Part shown: in pieces, positions 53,310 through 62,545 of the stretch | Layout: each line of letters begins with the position of its first letter | Numbering within the stretch: the stretch's first letter is position 1 | Assembly (NCBI RefSeq): GCF_009789195.1 | Contig: NZ_WSTC01000007.1 | Coordinates: 62,001-126,000 of the forward strand | From: Paenibacillus sp. MMS18-CY102 | GTDB taxonomy: Bacteria > Bacillota > Bacilli > Paenibacillales > Paenibacillaceae | Reading direction: 5' to 3' | DNA length: 64,000 nucleotides | The notes under the pieces: generated by a model | What the model saw: only the letters and a program-made list of their open reading frames with translations | Database searches by the model: none | Told to the model about the DNA's origin: nothing | Program-made: the position numbers and the translations under genes

Positions 53310-53896
53310 TCACCTGGACACGAGCTCTAAAAAATTCCCATCCGCCGCCACCCGATAATGCTGCTCGCCTTGCTCGTTATACAGAATGAATCGGCGAGCA
53401 GCATCGTCATAAGAGACACCCTTGGCCGCATGAAGCGCTTCGCCTACACTCGCAGAGATAAGTTTGCCTCCCCACCGCTGGATAAGCACAACATCCAGCG
53501 GCATCCCCTCTTGATACAGCAGCTCATTCATGCCATCCCCATTCCAATCCGCTACCCTTGCTGGCGCGTTCAGAAATAATAGCGGCACAGGCATGCCATC
53601 CTTCACTTCAATATAATGCTCGACGGCGCAGTTCGCGCCGCAATAGCCCGCTAAGCAGATGTACGGCTGGCCGAACAACGCAACGGAACTAGCCTCGACT
53701 TGGCTCTCGTACGCTTCTCCGCCAATCGTTCCGATGCGGTAGACGGCACCGTCACGCTCCAGCCCGATCCATCGCTCCTCCGGATCGGCTGCTTTTGGCT
53801 GCGAAAAGATGATGAACGTGTAGCCCCTACCGCGAACCACCCCGCCACTATGATTACAATCACCAGCACAGCCGCCATATCCCCTGCTCTCTTCAT
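53310..53896 (-). pseudogene. Exported hypothetical protein interrupted by a frameshift
   Basis: Two frames join in the middle. In one, ATG 53896 starts KRAGDMAAVLVIVIIVAGW, a clear membrane or signal segment. In the other, starting near 53822, the mature part follows (YTFIIFSQPKAADPEERW, ADWNGDGMNELLY, ending ADGNFLELVSR). The break lies at a G4 run (complement of C 53824-53827): adding one G restores VGGYTFIIFS. The DWNGDG stretch resembles an FG-GAP-like calcium loop. Either a true frameshift or a sequencing slip in the homopolymer. The long uninterrupted frame to 54062 starts with sequence unlike a protein. Confidence 0.6.
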
Positions 53897-54061
53897 CCTT
53901 GTTTCGCACGCCCCATTCCCATCTCATCTGGCGATATAGACGCGCTGGCGGCGGGAAGGTTGCACCGCAATAAGAGGCATAGTTCGCGAATTGGCACATA
54001 CGATTACTCCGAATGCATGTGAAGGAGAAAATCAGAAACCCCCTATGAAGGAGGCCGTCCA

Positions 54062-54964
54062 ATGCGCCCGCCAGATCCCAACGTGACTAACATTCGCCGT
54101 AAAGGCACTAGCCCTTGGAAAATCATTTTGAGCATCATCGGCATTCTGATCCTGATCATTATCGGCTTTAATAGCTATGCTACCGTCCAATACGGGCATG
54201 TCGGCCTGTACAAAACTTTCGGCAAGCTGAACAGCAACGTGCTCGAACCCGGCATCCACCTGAAAGCCCCATTCTTCCAGTCCGTTATTCAAGTGAACAC
54301 ACAAGTCGCCAAAGCCGAAACCGACTCCTCTGCCTCGTCGATGGATTTGCAGCCGGTGTCCACCCACGTGGCCGTCAACTACTCCGTCGAAAAATCAGCA
54401 GCGTTCACCCTCATGAACAATGTCGGCGGCAACTACGACAACATCATCATTAATCCGGCTGTCCAAGAAATCGTCAAGGAAGTGACCGCCCGTTATCCGG
54501 CAGAGGACCTCATCGCCAAGCGCGACATCGTTGCGAACGAAATCAGCGACCATTTGACCGCACGTCTAGCCAAATATAATTTAATCGTCAAAGAAATTAA
54601 CATCGTAAATTTCAAATTCAGCGACGCATTTAACCAGTCCATCGAAGCGAAGCAGGTCGCCCAGCAGCAAGCGCTGAAAGCCGAAAACGACCTCAAGCGC
54701 ATACAGATCGAAGCCAAACAGACTATCGCCCAAGCGCAGGCTGAAGCCGAATCGCTCAAGCTGAAGAAGCTAGAGGTCACAGCGGAGTTGGTGCAATACA
54801 AGCAGATCGAGGTACAGGAGAAAGCGTTGGAAAAATGGGACGGCCACCTGCCGAACGTCACGGGCGGCGCCACCCCGTTCATTGATTTGAGCGCGTTCAT
54901 CGGCCCCGGCACGAAGCAAGTGGCGACAGCGCCTGCGGCAGCGGAGGAGGGAGCGCAGCGGTGA
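54062..54964 (+). CDS. Prohibitin/SPFH-domain membrane protein
   Basis: A 300-residue protein. An N-terminal helix (IILSIIGILILIIIGF) at residues 20-37 is followed by the SPFH domain (VQYGHVGLYKTFGKL, LEPGIHLKAPFFQSVIQV, VSTHVAVNYSVEKSAAF). A Lys/Glu/Ala-rich coiled coil spans about 190-260. The last 40 residues carry PFIDLSAFIGPG. Prohibitin-like proteins form ring oligomers at the cytosolic or outer face of the membrane and organise membrane domains or proteases. It is preceded by GAAGGAGG and ends before a terminator. No operon partner. Confidence 0.92.
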   Translation: MRPPDPNVTNIRRKGTSPWKIILSIIGILILIIIGFNSYATVQYGHVGLYKTFGKLNSNVLEPGIHLKAPFFQSVIQVNTQVAKAETDSSASSMDLQPVSTHVAVNYSVEKSAAFTLMNNVGGNYDNIIINPAVQEIVKEVTARYPAEDLIAKRDIVANEISDHLTARLAKYNLIVKEINIVNFKFSDAFNQSIEAKQVAQQQALKAENDLKRIQIEAKQTIAQAQAEAESLKLKKLEVTAELVQYKQIEVQEKALEKWDGHLPNVTGGATPFIDLSAFIGPGTKQVATAPAAAEEGAQR

Positions 54965-54992
54965 GGGCAAGGAGTTAAGGCTGAGAGGGACG

Positions 54993-55044
54993 AAGCCCCG
55001 CAAGTCGGATACTCCAAGGAGTGTCGCTTGCGGGGCTTGTGGTT
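54993..55044 (+). terminator. Terminator after the prohibitin-like gene
   Basis: AAGCCCCGCAAG (54993-55004) pairs with CTTGCGGGGCTT (55027-55038), then GTGGTTTT. An inner ACTCC/GGAGT hairpin closes it. The next 110 bases to the CRISPR array hold nothing recognisable. Confidence 0.9.
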
Positions 55045-55156
55045 TTATCACAGTTATATTATTTATACTAATAGTTTTGGAGCAAGTGAAGCCCACAATC
55101 TATTTGTTATTAGTGCAGTAACGCAACTGTTGTGGATCAATACTTTGGCCAATCAG

Positions 55157-55587
55157 GTTTTAATTCACACTCTGCGTGGGAGCGTCATCTTCCCACTCCC
55201 ACCCCGTCAGATCGTTGCCCATGTTTCAATCCACGCTCCCGCATGGGGAGCGACGCAGCGGCGTCACAGGTAAGGCGTGGGTCGATTGGTTTCAATCCAC
55301 GCTCCCGCATGGGGAGCGACACCCGTTCGCCGTCGTGACCACATATTGACTGTAGTTTCAATCCACGCTCCCGCATGGGGAGCGACATATTTGATCCGTA
55401 TATTGTTATATCCTGCATGTGGTTTCAATCCACGCTCCCGCATGGGGAGCGACGCGGGATGCGTCAATGTCTACCACATAACTCGAAGTTTCAATCCACG
55501 CTCCCGCATGGGGAGCGACACCTGCTTGGCGACACCTCGGAATAGATGGAACTCTGTTTCAATCCACGCTCCCGCATGGGGAGCGAC
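55157..55587 (-). CRISPR. CRISPR array 1: 7 repeats, type I-C-like, orphan
   Basis: Six identical 32-base repeats (plus-strand starts 55223, 55289, 55355, 55422, 55488, 55556) read GTTTCAATCCAC, then the stem GCTCCC-GCATG-GGGAGC, then GAC. A degenerate, shortened end repeat is at 55157-55186. The six spacers are 34-36 bases. The minus strand ends in ATTGAAAC, the type I-C pattern, so the array is transcribed leftwards with the decayed repeat at the trailer end. No cas gene lies next to it. Its leader is to the right. Confidence 0.97.
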
Positions 55588-55753
55588 AGCACCCTCTCCA
55601 ACCCCCTATTAAATCAAGGTTTTCAGAGTAAAATTCGCGAACCTCGCATTAACCTCTTCAAACGCCCGTCGATTTCCTCTTCAACTCCTAACAAACCCAA
55701 TAACGGCGGGCTGCGCGAACCTCCTAGGAGAATCATGTGAGCTCCAGGTTCGC
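55588..55753 (-). promoter_or_regulatory. Leader of CRISPR array 1
   Basis: It contains CGCGAACCTC at 55636, CGCGAACCTCC at 55714 and GGTTCGC at 55747 (plus-strand readings). The same three motifs stand at the same distances (49, 127 and 160 bases from the first repeat edge) in the leader of array 2, although the sequence between is largely different. No clear promoter was picked out. Confidence 0.8.
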
Positions 55754-56393
55754 AAAACCAGTATACCAATTATTTGGGATTTAAAACACCCAAACAAACA
55801 GCTCTCTCATCCCAAATAGAGTGAAGTATCTCCGTATCAAGAAATCTATACGGGTTGCTTTTCGTAATAGAAACAAAGAAACGAAAACACAAGACATACA
55901 GCATCGAAACAAAGAAATACGCGATTGAAAGGTGAGTGTAAGGAATTACGAAGGATTGGGTTTCCAAGATACTAGACATCGCGGATATCGATCTTTTTGA
56001 AAAAGAGTGGATGCGCCGTCTCAAGTAAACAGGAGACTTCGTTCTTACAAATACTCGGGGAAAAGAAAGAGTGCGTTAATGAGGACAGCTATATCAAACG
56101 GCATGATTTGGAGATCACTATTCTAAAAAAGTCGCAGGCCATTATGAAAGAGGCTCTTCTTACATTAGCAGATAAAGCACTCTATCCACAGTAATTCGAT
56201 TAATCGAGAAAACACAAAGACACATTGACCGTCAACGTGCTTAAAAAGTTAAAAAGCTGACACCTGTACGTTACCAGAATCAGCTTACAAAATAGTTTTT
56301 TATCGTCCCTTAATAAAGGTCGCAGCGAACGCCGCCAGGCGGTTCTTTATTATTATGAACGTGGCAAACTTCGCTAATACTGAACAAATTCGC
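55754..56393. other. Region without a convincing gene between array 1 and the Fic gene
   Basis: About 640 bases. Only short open frames occur (for example 55770-56024 on minus and 55997-56194 on plus), without good ribosome sites. In one plus-strand frame the reading GITKDWVSKILDIADIDLF, then EKEWMRRLK, looks protein-like and is broken by stops upstream, suggesting a decayed gene. At 56312-56351 a terminator-like hairpin (AATAAAG/CTTTATT enclosing GAAC-GCC/GGC-GGTTC) probably serves the Fic gene. Confidence 0.5.
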
Positions 56394-57455
56394 TTAAAAC
56401 TCTTCCTGCTCTATTTTCCGCCAACGAGCATTCCGTCCCTTTGTAATAGCCATTATCAAACCTTTCTTAGACATACGGTCAAGCACCTGTCGAATCGTAG
56501 GCCCTGTAATGCCGGGACAACGATCAATTAATTCCGCTAAGCTAAAGTCCCCCATCAGATGTTGAATGACTGTTTCAACTTGCCGGGATTTCCATCCTTT
56601 TGTTCGATCTAACCCACCCATACGCTGCTCGAAACGCCGATGTGCCTCAATAAGGGTAGTTAAAAAATATTCAACCCATGGACGGACATCATTAGTTTCC
56701 TCATGCCAGCCTACAGACGATTTTTGCAACGCAGCATAATACTGGTCTTTTGTATCCTCGATGCATTTTTCCAAACTTACGTAACGACCTACTTCATAAC
56801 CCGCTTGATACAGAAGCAATAGAGTTAAGAGTCGGGCCATGCGTCCATTACCATCAGAAAAAGGATGAATAGAAAGAAAATCTAACACAAATATAGCTAC
56901 CAGCAGAAGTTCAGGGTAAATCCCTTCTTCTCTTCTCTTACGAAAGCCTAACACAAGATTATGCATCGCCTCATTGGTTTCAAAGGCCGACACTGGCTTA
57001 AAACGGATAATCTTCTCTCCAGTTGGCAACTCTTCCGTAATATCATTGTCACTCATTTTATACTTCCCGCCACTACCAGTTGCATACTGCAATAAGTACC
57101 GGTGCATTTGTAAAATAATATTCGATATTATTGGCATATGATCAGAGGACCCGTGTATCGTTTTCAGAACATCTCGATAGCCTGCAATCTCCGATTCTGA
57201 CCTATCCGCCGGCTCTACATGACCGTTCACAATATCAGTTAATCTTTTGCTAGTTACTACGATTTTTTCAATGCGGTTAGATGATTCTATACTTTGAATA
57301 ACCGCCACATTTCTCATGGCTGTTAATATTTCTGATGACTGCTGAAAGTACAATGCCTGCTTTCCTTTAAATTCTGCGACACGCTGCAGCATGTTCATCG
57401 TTGTCGGTCCCCACAGCACATCTTTTAACCGATCTGATGAAAAAATCAATCTCAC
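56394..57455 (-). CDS. Fic-domain protein with C-terminal winged helix
   Basis: A 353-residue protein from GTG 57455, preceded by GGAGGGGGTG. The Fic core has HPFSDGNGRMARLL with the catalytic His near residue 197. It usually transfers AMP or another nucleotide to a target. An N-terminal helix has SSNRIEK (Ser59 to Glu63), which matches the S/T-x3-E inhibitory pattern, with Lys instead of the usual Gly/Asn after the Glu. The C-terminus is a winged helix (VETVIQHLMGDFSLAELI). The gene lies between the two CRISPR arrays and is not part of the cas operon. Autoinhibited AMPylator or regulator is likely; a defence role is speculation. Confidence 0.9.
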   Translation of the reverse strand: MRLIFSSDRLKDVLWGPTTMNMLQRVAEFKGKQALYFQQSSEILTAMRNVAVIQSIESSNRIEKIVVTSKRLTDIVNGHVEPADRSESEIAGYRDVLKTIHGSSDHMPIISNIILQMHRYLLQYATGSGGKYKMSDNDITEELPTGEKIIRFKPVSAFETNEAMHNLVLGFRKRREEGIYPELLLVAIFVLDFLSIHPFSDGNGRMARLLTLLLLYQAGYEVGRYVSLEKCIEDTKDQYYAALQKSSVGWHEETNDVRPWVEYFLTTLIEAHRRFEQRMGGLDRTKGWKSRQVETVIQHLMGDFSLAELIDRCPGITGPTIRQVLDRMSKKGLIMAITKGRNARWRKIEQEEF

Positions 57456-57674
57456 AAATACACCCCCTCCAAAAACATATATATACAACACACTGCAAAA
57501 AATATCTATATATAACGTGCCTATTTATATAAGAGCGGCTGATACAAACCTACTTCTTAACCCGTAATACATACGTATTGCAAAGCATTATGAGAATCAA
57601 GGACTGCCCTATCAACAATTTCCATTTTATGGATATTAGCGTTACTCTCGGCTTCGATGTAAGGATGTTTTATG

Positions 57675-60600
57675 GTTTCGATCCACACTCCCGTATGGGG
57701 AGTGACCAATTAATAAGGACCAATTCTATGCTGCCTTTGAGTTTCAATCCACACTCCCGCACGGGGAGTGACAGGGGCGAATTCGGAATTCAAGTAGTTA
57801 CTGGTAAGTTTCAATCCACACTCCCGCATGGGGAGTGACCGCTTGTAGAAAGGCAATGCTTCGTATTCCGACAAGTTTCAATCCACACTCCCGCACGGGG
57901 AGTGACACGAATTGGACTTTTTTTCCTTTATGTTCAATCAGGTTTCAATCCACACTCCCGCACTGGGAGTGACTTGTAAGCCCCAGTGACACATCATTTG
58001 TACCCATGTTTCAATCCACACTCCCGCACTGAGAGTGACTTATTAATAAAATGCAGTGAGAAAAACTGCGAGATGTTTCAATCCACACTCCCGCACGGGG
58101 AGTGACTTGTGCGCGTTTTTGTTTTACCAACTTAATAGAGTTTCAATCCACACTCCCGCACGGGGAGTGACGGATGCGGGCATGAGCATGCGCATCGTGG
58201 CGCAATGTTTCAATCCACACTCCCGCACGGGGAGTGACAGACCTTGTATTGTGTTGTCCATGATGCGAGGAGTTTCAATCCACACTCCCGCACGGGGAGT
58301 GACATTGACGACTTTGTGGTGGATTATATTCGCGTCATGTTTCAATCCACACTCCCGCACGGGGAGTGACTCAGCATCGTCATAGTTTCCCTTTTCCTTG
58401 TACCGGTTTCAATCCACACTCCCGCACGGGGAGTGACCCGCTAGTCGATTCGACTAACGGGCGATGGAGGTTTCAATCCACACTCCCGCACGGGGAGTGA
58501 CGTTAAAGGATGCCGAGCTGGATCGGATAAAAGCGGAGTTTCAATCCACACTCCCGCACGGGGAGTGACTTCTCACGGATAATGGTTATATCAGCAATTC
58601 GAGTTTCAATCTACACTCCCGCACGGGGAGTGACTAGAGTTACGCCTTTCCATTTGGACGCATTAGAGGTTTCAATCCACACTCCCGCACGGGGAGTGAC
58701 AGGGCAATTATGATTCCGTCAAGGAGATCGATCGTCATGTTTCAATCCACACTCCCGCACGGGGAGTGACCCGAGTAAATTGTCCTATCTCTCCTATCGA
58801 GATGTTTCAATCCACACTCCCGCACGGGGAGTGACTCGCGCTTATCGTGACTTGCGGTCAGGTGATGCGGTTTCAATCCACACTCCCGCACGGGGAGTGA
58901 CAAATTATCAAATGCTTCCCGCCGTTGCTGGTGCAGTTTCAATCCACACTCCCGCACGGGGAGTGACAAGTCCTCGGTGTCGATTATCGAATCTATCGCG
59001 AAGTTTCAATCCACACTCCCGCACGGGGAGTGACTCATCATCCAACGTTCAGCTGGCAATGTCGAAAATGTTTCAATCCACACTCCCGCACGGGGAGTGA
59101 CGGAGACGTATGTCAAGACAAACCCATCGACACGGTGTTTCAATCCACACTCCCGCACGGGGAGTGACTCGCTGGCGGCACGGTAACGGTGAGCGGTTCC
59201 CTGTTTCAATCCACACTCCCGCACGGGGAGTGACGTTAGATGCGTATCACGGTGGTTACGTTGCAATGTTTCAATCCACACTCCCGCACGGGGAGTGACG
59301 GGGAGCCATTTTAATGTCCTTTACGATCATAAGTTGTTTCAATCCACACTCCCGCACGGGGAGTGACATACAGTACGCTGCTACGCTCGCGGGTATAAGG
59401 TACGTTTCAATCCACACTCCCGCACGGGGAGTGACGCTGCTCGTGATTGCTCTATCAAGCAGCCATACGATGTTTCAATCCACACTCCCGCACGGGGAGT
59501 GACTCGGCTTGCGACAAACCCGCATTCGTTTTTCGGTGTTTCAATCCACACTCCCGCACGGGGAGTGACTAACATCTCGTAGTTATGTTTTATCTAGTCT
59601 GGGGTTTCAATCCACACTCCCGCACGGGGAGTGACGCTATCCAATCACGCTACTTACGAGCATATTCGATCAGAGTTTCAATCCACACTCCCGCACGGGG
59701 AGTGACTATGACGCCGGACCAAACACAGTATCCGCTTAGGTGGTTTCAATCCACACTCCCGCACGGGGAGTGACAACATGGGTGGATTTTTTGCTATTGT
59801 ATACTATTGTTTCAATCCACACTCCCGCACGGGGAGTGACGAGCGTCGCGCCTTAAGCAGCTACATAGCCTTTAAGTTTCAATCCACACTCCCGCACGGG
59901 GAGTGACTATGGTGGATGTAATTAGATATTTTCCCGGTGGGTTTCAATCCACACTCCCGCACGGGGAGTGACCAGTATTCCATTGTGCGCCTCCTTTAAG
60001 TCATGGTGTTTCAATCCACACTCCCGCACGGGGAGTGACGTTGTTGATGGTGACGTCAACCGCGTTAAGGATTTGTTTCAATCCACACTCCCGCACGGGG
60101 AGTGACCGCCCCACGTCTTCTGGATGAGATGATTTAGACGAGTTTCAATCCACACTCCCGCACGGGGAGTGACACCAGAGCATTCTGCTTGCCCTAACAC
60201 TCCCAACTGTTTCAATCCACACTCCCGCACGGGGAGTGACGGGCGACGACGATGATGGTAAAAAGGGCGATGATGTTTCAATCCACACTCCCGCACGGGG
60301 AGTGACCACCTTTTTTTATTTTTATTTAATATTGCTAAAAGTTTCAATCCACACTCCCGCACGGGGAGTGACGATGCGTTACCTGAGATCCCCGAGCCGG
60401 GACCGTGGTTTCAATCCACACTCCCGCACGGGGAGTGACCGTCCTCATTCAATTCCTTATACAGACTCGACAGCGTTTCAATCCACACTCCCGCACGGGG
60501 AGTGACCTGGCTTGACTTAAATCTATCAGATTGTGCGAGAGTTTCAATCCACACTCCCGCACGGGGAGTGACGTGCTAACGATCCTCATCACAATGGTAT

Positions 60601-61040
60601 TCGGTAAGTTTCAATCCACACTCCCGCACGGGGAGTGACAACCAAGCCAAAAATATTGCGCCAGCGCAACCCATTGTTTCAATCCACACTCCCGCACGGG
60701 GAGTGACGTGGGTTGGCTATGTGGCGTTGCGCCTACTGTAAGGTTTCAATCCACACTCCCGCACGGGGAGTGACATGTTTAGCATGTCGATACTAAAGTC
60801 AATCGTTGTTTCAATCCACACTCCCGCACGGGGAGTGACTGCAACGCTTTATATGGACTTGCGGCGAAAAGGGGTTTCAATCCACACTCCCGCACGGGGA
60901 GTGACCGTCCGCGACTTGTCTGGAGCGTCTACCGTCATCAGCGTTTCAATCCACACTCCCGCACGGGGAGTGACATACTCGGGGACGCGTAAGATGGCTG
61001 GATATGAGGTTTCAATCCACACTCCCGCACGGGGAGTGAC
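57675..61040 (-). CRISPR. CRISPR array 2: 51 repeats, type I-C
   Basis: Fifty-one 32-base repeats with 50 spacers, mean spacing 66.7 bases (spacers about 33-37). The plus-strand repeat reads GTTTCAATCCAC, stem ACTCCC-GCACG-GGGAGT, GAC. Nearly all copies are identical. Changed copies are 57675 (GTTTCG, loop GTATG), 57808 (loop GCATG), 57942 and 58008 (loop GCACT, and a stem mismatch in the latter) and 58603 (TCTACA). They cluster at the left end, away from the leader and cas genes, as expected for older repeats. Transcribed leftwards from the leader at 61041. Confidence 0.99.
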
Positions 61041-61207
61041 TGCCACCCTTGAAATGCCTTGATATTCGCGGCTTTAAACGTGCTTTTTCGCGAACCTCTT
61101 CAAATCACCCAAGGGCGGGTACTTCATTTCATACAAAAACCACTCAAACCCTTGTCCCCACTGATGCGCGAACCTCCCAGTGATTTTATGTGCGCTTAGG
61201 GTTCGCG
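61041..61207 (-). promoter_or_regulatory. Leader of CRISPR array 2
   Basis: It lies between the first repeat and the cas2 stop at 61213. Motifs CGCGAACCTC (61089), CGCGAACCTCC (61167) and GGTTCGCG (61200) match the leader of array 1 in sequence and spacing. The motifs at 61167 and 61200 form an inverted repeat. This is where new spacers are integrated and where the array transcript should begin or pass. Confidence 0.85.
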
Positions 61208-61212
61208 CAAGA

Positions 61213-61506
61213 CTAGTCCAGCAACAATAACCCTTCAGGATCATACCCTGGCTTCGCCCCTACGTGTTCAACGCGGTTTCGCCAATTTTTCCCGAGCATG
61301 TAATATCGTAAGCTATCACGTTTCGGATCAATCGCGTCTTCCAGTTTGACTTTCAACTGCTTGAACTGCAACGGATCTACTAAACATTCAAAGACGGAAT
61401 TTTGCACACGTTGTCCATAAGCAAGGCACAGCTTCGCTACTTCGCGAAGCCTTCTTTTCCCCTCCGCCGTTGTCGTCTCTACATCATAAGTGACCAGCAC
61501 CAGCAT
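61213..61506 (-). CDS. cas2: CRISPR-associated endonuclease Cas2
   Basis: A 97-residue ferredoxin-like protein. LVLVTYDVETTTAEGKRRL carries the conserved Asp at position 8, and RLREVAKLCLAYGQRVQNSV, VFECLVDPLQF and YYMLGKNWRNRVEH follow. It bridges two Cas1 dimers during spacer capture. The start has GGGGGAAGCCG upstream. Its stop is 5 bases from the leader, so the array leader lies within the tail of the cas operon. Confidence 0.96.
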   Translation of the reverse strand: MLVLVTYDVETTTAEGKRRLREVAKLCLAYGQRVQNSVFECLVDPLQFKQLKVKLEDAIDPKRDSLRYYMLGKNWRNRVEHVGAKPGYDPEGLLLLD

Positions 61507-61516
61507 CGGCTTCCCC

Positions 61517-62545
61517 CTATCTCCACAGGAACGGCGGGTATGTTTCCAAATCGCCCCTCACATATCTGGCGAGCAGTAAGGCCTGTACATACGGCAACAA
61601 CCCGAGCGAAATTTTCTCTTTCAGAAAAGGATGCGTAATCTCCTCTTGCTTGCGTTTCTGCCATGCAGCGATCAGCTCTTTTTTCAGCTCGGGCTTGAGC
61701 AGCACCGCCCCATTTTCTTTAATGAGAAATTGTTTGGCATCGACTTGTTTGCGATTAACCAAACTAAGAACAAGTCGATCGACCAGATACGCACGAAGTT
61801 CCTCCATGACGTCCAGCGACAGGCTTTGCCGACCCGGGCGATCCCGATGAAGAAAGCCAACTTGCGGATCAAGTCCGACAGTTTCCAACGCAGCAGTCAC
61901 ATCGTTCCGCAGTACGCCGTACAGATACGATAACATCGCATTGATTCGGTCAAGCGGCGGTCTTCGGTTTCGCCCTCGCAAGAAAAAATCCTTTTTGCCC
62001 ACAAGAATCAACTGATCGAAAGCCGAAAAATAACGTCTCGCCGCGTCTCCCTCCAGCCCTCGCACATCATCTAAAGTCGTAAGCTTCATGATCTTGCCCA
62101 GATACCGCTTCAGAAACTCTGATTCCCTGGACACCGTTTCCGATTTGATTTCATCAGCATGATCACGCAGCCCTCTATTGAGCACTACTCGGGAGTTAGC
62201 TATTTTGGCAAAAATAAACGCTCGGGCCAGCCCTACTGCCTCCGTTCCATCCGCCATCTTGTATTGTCTGCGCCTTAATAGCACATTTCCTTTAACCGCA
62301 CCCTGAACCCGAGCAAGAAACTGCCCCGATTCTTTGTGAAAAGACAGCGCTACTCCACGCTCCGCACACAGATGCATCAGCGCGGGACTGGCTCCAGCAT
62401 GCCCGAATGTTATGATCGCTTCGAGATTATGGATTGGAATACGGAACGCTGGCCGCTCCTCCATTCTCACAACCACATTCTCCCCATCCCGGGCCAAATA
62501 GCTATCCGGATTCGTTACATACAGCGTGTTCAACAGCTTACGCAT
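61517..62545 (-). CDS. cas1: CRISPR-associated integrase Cas1
   Basis: A 342-residue I-C type Cas1. ATG 62545 (MRKLLNTLYVTNPDSYL) overlaps cas4 by 8 bases; an earlier start at 62569 would add eight residues and is less likely. Metal-site blocks are present: LEGDAARRYFSAFD (Glu), GFLHRDRPGRQSLSLD (His) and LDVMEELRAYLVDRLVL (acidic residues). It integrates spacers at the leader-repeat junction together with Cas2 and Cas4. Confidence 0.97.
   Translation of the reverse strand: MRKLLNTLYVTNPDSYLARDGENVVVRMEERPAFRIPIHNLEAIITFGHAGASPALMHLCAERGVALSFHKESGQFLARVQGAVKGNVLLRRRQYKMADGTEAVGLARAFIFAKIANSRVVLNRGLRDHADEIKSETVSRESEFLKRYLGKIMKLTTLDDVRGLEGDAARRYFSAFDQLILVGKKDFFLRGRNRRPPLDRINAMLSYLYGVLRNDVTAALETVGLDPQVGFLHRDRPGRQSLSLDVMEELRAYLVDRLVLSLVNRKQVDAKQFLIKENGAVLLKPELKKELIAAWQKRKQEEITHPFLKEKISLGLLPYVQALLLARYVRGDLETYPPFLWR

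Noticed and set aside
53897-54062. Extension of the minus-strand frame up to 54062
   Set aside because: The N-terminal part is not protein-like and overlaps the promoter of the prohibitin gene; a frameshifted start at 53896 explains the data better.
55132-55740. Open frames in array 1 (SIHAPAWGAT-like peptides)
   Set aside because: Same reason; they are artefacts of the 32-base repeat.
55770-56194. Two overlapping short frames as genes
   Set aside because: No ribosome sites, opposite strands overlapping, and no recognisable domain; kept only as decayed sequence.
57578-61062. Repeated open frames giving VSIHTPARGVT- or FNPHSRTGSD-like peptides
   Set aside because: They are translations of the CRISPR repeats and spacers in various frames; no ribosome sites or codon bias.
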